DNA of 64,000 nt from Drosophila persimilis (Eukaryota > Arthropoda > Insecta > Diptera > Drosophilidae), in assembly GCF_003286085.1 (NCBI RefSeq), contig NW_020825288.1, forward strand, positions 16,864,001 to 16,928,000. The letters are read 5' to 3'. The notes under the pieces were generated by a model that was not told the DNA's origin, did not search any database, and worked only from the letters and a program-made list of their open reading frames with translations. Of the stretch, positions 62,561 through 64,000 are shown in pieces; positions within the stretch are counted from its first letter, which is position 1; the number at the start of each line of letters is the position of its first letter. Made by a program: the position numbers and the translations under genes.

Positions 62561-62982
62561 GTTTAGTTAAAGGTTTTTGTGTCTTATTGCAGCAAAGTTT
62601 TTAAGCACGTCGAACTCTTAAAACTTACGAACGACGCGTGTCATTGAAAGCCTTACACACACACACAAGCAGAGAGAGAAGTTGTCAAAGCAGACACGAG
62701 TGACAAGAGAAAAACGAGACAAAAGACAAAAGAGAGACATAGAAATAGACATAGACATAGACAAAGACATAGACATAGAGGATGGATAAATAGACTAAAA
62801 GTAAGGGCAACATTTCAATTTGCAGCTACTGAAACTTTGACAAGTAGCTGGAGAGCCAGTTATCAATAAGCCTGAGAGCAGAGTAGAGCGCAGCAGAGGA
62901 GGAGCGGCATCATCTCAAATATGATTATACGCCTGATGCTTGAAACTTTTTGCTCATGCAATGCACTCTAAACTCTTTACAG
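62561..62982 (+). other. Upstream sequence of first coding exon, purine-rich
   Basis: The stretch contains a possible acceptor (CTTATTGCAG, to 62592), a purine-rich run from 62668 and a GACATA hexamer array (62733-62777). It could be the 3' end of the intron, an alternative leader exon or a second promoter. No TATA box or matching initiator/downstream pair is seen. Confidence 0.35.
62733..62777. repeat. GACATA hexamer array
   Basis: Seven imperfect units (AGACAT, AGAAAT, AGACAA). Confidence 0.9.
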
Positions 62983-63073
62983 CGCAGCAGACAGCCACAG
63001 ACACAGGAGGAGAAACAGAAGAAGTATCTGCAGAAGGAGCATCAGCATCAACAGTAGAACACACACAGGAAAA
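62983..63073 (+). other. 5' untranslated part of the first coding exon
   Basis: The segment follows CTCTTTACAG at 62973-62982, a plausible acceptor with pyrimidine-rich sequence and branch-like CTAAAC and CTCAT motifs upstream. It is A-, G- and CAG-rich like many fly leaders and contains no ATG before 63074. An alternative acceptor (CTTATTGCAG, ending at 62592) would make the leader about 480 bases long and add several upstream ATGs, so I prefer the shorter exon. A promoter inside 62.6-62.98 kb is not excluded. Confidence 0.45.
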
Positions 63074-63191
63074 ATGGCCAGCCAGCGGGAGGGAGCAAGA
63101 TGTGCTTCTCGTCGAGGAGCAGGGCTCTTGCATTCCACATTCAATATGCTGGCATTCAGCTGGATTATAATCTCCGAGTTAATGCTCAGTG
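63074..63191 (+). CDS. First coding exon of a probable secreted or cell-surface protein (partial)
   Basis: The ATG at 63074 has a near-ideal fly context (AAAAATGG), and the leader before it contains no other ATG. Thirty-nine complete codons plus one base follow, ending exactly at GTAAGT (63192-63197), so the exon ends in phase 1. Without splicing the frame stops eight codons later, which supports use of the donor. Residues 1-24 are polar and Arg-rich; residues 25-40 read MLAFSWIIISELMLSG, a hydrophobic stretch like a signal-peptide core, with a second possible start at Met25 (AATATG). A signal peptide in its own exon, a phase-1 donor and a large downstream intron are typical of immunoglobulin-superfamily and other receptor genes; that part is inference, because no domain is visible here. 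The remaining exons must lie beyond the window, since nothing between 63192 and 64000 looks like the next exon. I do not recognise the gene. Confidence 0.6.
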
Positions 63192-64000
63192 GTAAGTGTG
63201 CACGAGTCTCATAGTCCAGCCTGCCGCCAATCCCTCACGAGTTTCGTGTCATGTTAAACGCAATCTGAATTCCGAATTTATTATGCCAACAGCGTGTGTG
63301 TGCCACCATTTTGCGGTTAAAATTGATTATTTAATTTACCAAATAAGTGTTTATTATATGCACTGCCAGACCCCAATTCCCAATCGCCAATCCCCAATCC
63401 CAATCCGCGCTGTAATGCCATTTCCCTTTTAAAAATGACAAGAGAGAGAATGTGCCATCGCTTGCTTTTGATTAATATTGGTATGTTCAATTAAAGTAGC
63501 CATAATTTGGCCAGCCACAAGCCGCCCTGTCAGCCCTGTCCGTACTGTCCACACTGTCCGTATATTCCATCCTGTGGCACCCACAAATCGATGGAAAAAG
63601 TCCAGTCGATGGACACTTCATTTATTTTAAATCAGTTTTCATGCCATAGCCATGCCACACTCCACTCCCAGCACACGACTGTGCAGAATTTTTCCGGCAT
63701 TCTGATCTGCATATCCGAATGTATTCAATTACGTTGATTATGTTTCAGCCATCGAAGGATATGGATGTAGAAACTATTCCCGAAATGGTCGCAGTATATC
63801 CCACATATGTATATCTCTTTACTGCAATTTATTTAAATTTCCACTTGATGTTGGCAGATAAGTCATCGGATTTAATGCGGATAATTCGTGTGGCAACTGG
63901 CGCTCCGTAAATGAATCGAGCCCGAGATGAAACAGAAATGAAATAAAATGAAATAAATTGCATTAAATGCAAGTCAAATTCGGAGCGTCGACCATGGCGT
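63192..64000 (+). other. Intron following the first coding exon (runs off the window)
   Basis: Begins GTAAGT. It holds CCCAATCGCCAATCC repeats at 63371-63405 and TAAT motifs. No acceptor with a following in-frame exon is convincing. Confidence 0.45.

Noticed and set aside
1-64000. CRISPR arrays, operons, ribosomal RNA, intact transposons or viral genes
   Set aside because: No direct-repeat/spacer pattern, no clustered coding frames, and no recognisable transposase, reverse transcriptase, rRNA or viral motif was seen.

Overview
The window looks like euchromatic DNA from an insect, most likely Drosophila. The grounds are stylistic: mixed GC content, very many short microsatellites of the (CA)n, (GA)n, (CAG)n and TGCCAC/TGGCAG type, AT-rich islands carrying small GGGTA-centred hairpins of the kind found at Drosophila INE-1/DINE-1 ends, and a start codon in a fly-type context (AAAAATGG). 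I cannot assign a species. No bacterial-style gene layout is present, and long open frames mostly coincide with low-complexity tracts.

Almost the whole window reads as non-coding regulatory or intronic DNA. Two short segments have real exon architecture, both on the + strand. The first, at about 43.40-43.45 kb, is a 52-base, very GC-rich segment between a strong polypyrimidine-CAG acceptor (a CAGCAG tandem acceptor) and a GTAAGA donor; it has no ATG and is probably a 5' untranslated exon. The second, at 62.98-63.19 kb, is a leader without any ATG followed by an ATG in a good fly context. It encodes 39 complete codons ending in a hydrophobic signal-sequence-like stretch, and stops at a perfect GTAAGT donor in phase 1. 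That is the usual layout of the signal-peptide exon of a secreted or cell-surface receptor gene. My reading is that most of the window is the upstream and 5' intronic domain of one large + strand gene whose remaining coding exons lie beyond 64 kb. A possible recursive-splicing site at 38.27 kb fits that picture.

Layout: 1-0.6 kb AT-rich island; 0.6-8.3 kb non-coding with microsatellites, a homeodomain-type cluster at 5.23 kb and an AT island at 7.2-7.7 kb; 8.5-9.3 kb a TATA-like box and two overlapping open frames, the first with a signal-peptide-like start (possible orphan gene, weak); 9.3-19.9 kb non-coding with GAGTC repeats and leader-like sequence at 16.8-17.8 kb; 19.9-20.3 kb AT island; 20.3-30.5 kb non-coding with the longest chance-like frames; 30.6-30.9 kb AT island with a perfect hairpin; 31-42 kb non-coding with a 19-base poly-G; 42.0 kb palindromic TAAT cluster; 42.56-43.40 kb pyrimidine-rich tract ending in the exon; 43.45-62.5 kb probable intron, with an AT island at 49.3-49.8 kb and a TAAT-rich cluster at 57.3 kb; 62.6-63.2 kb leader and first coding exon; 63.2-64 kb intron.

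I found no tRNA, rRNA, CRISPR array, intact transposon or clear virus-derived gene. Confidence is high only for the repeats, moderate for the two exons and low for everything else.
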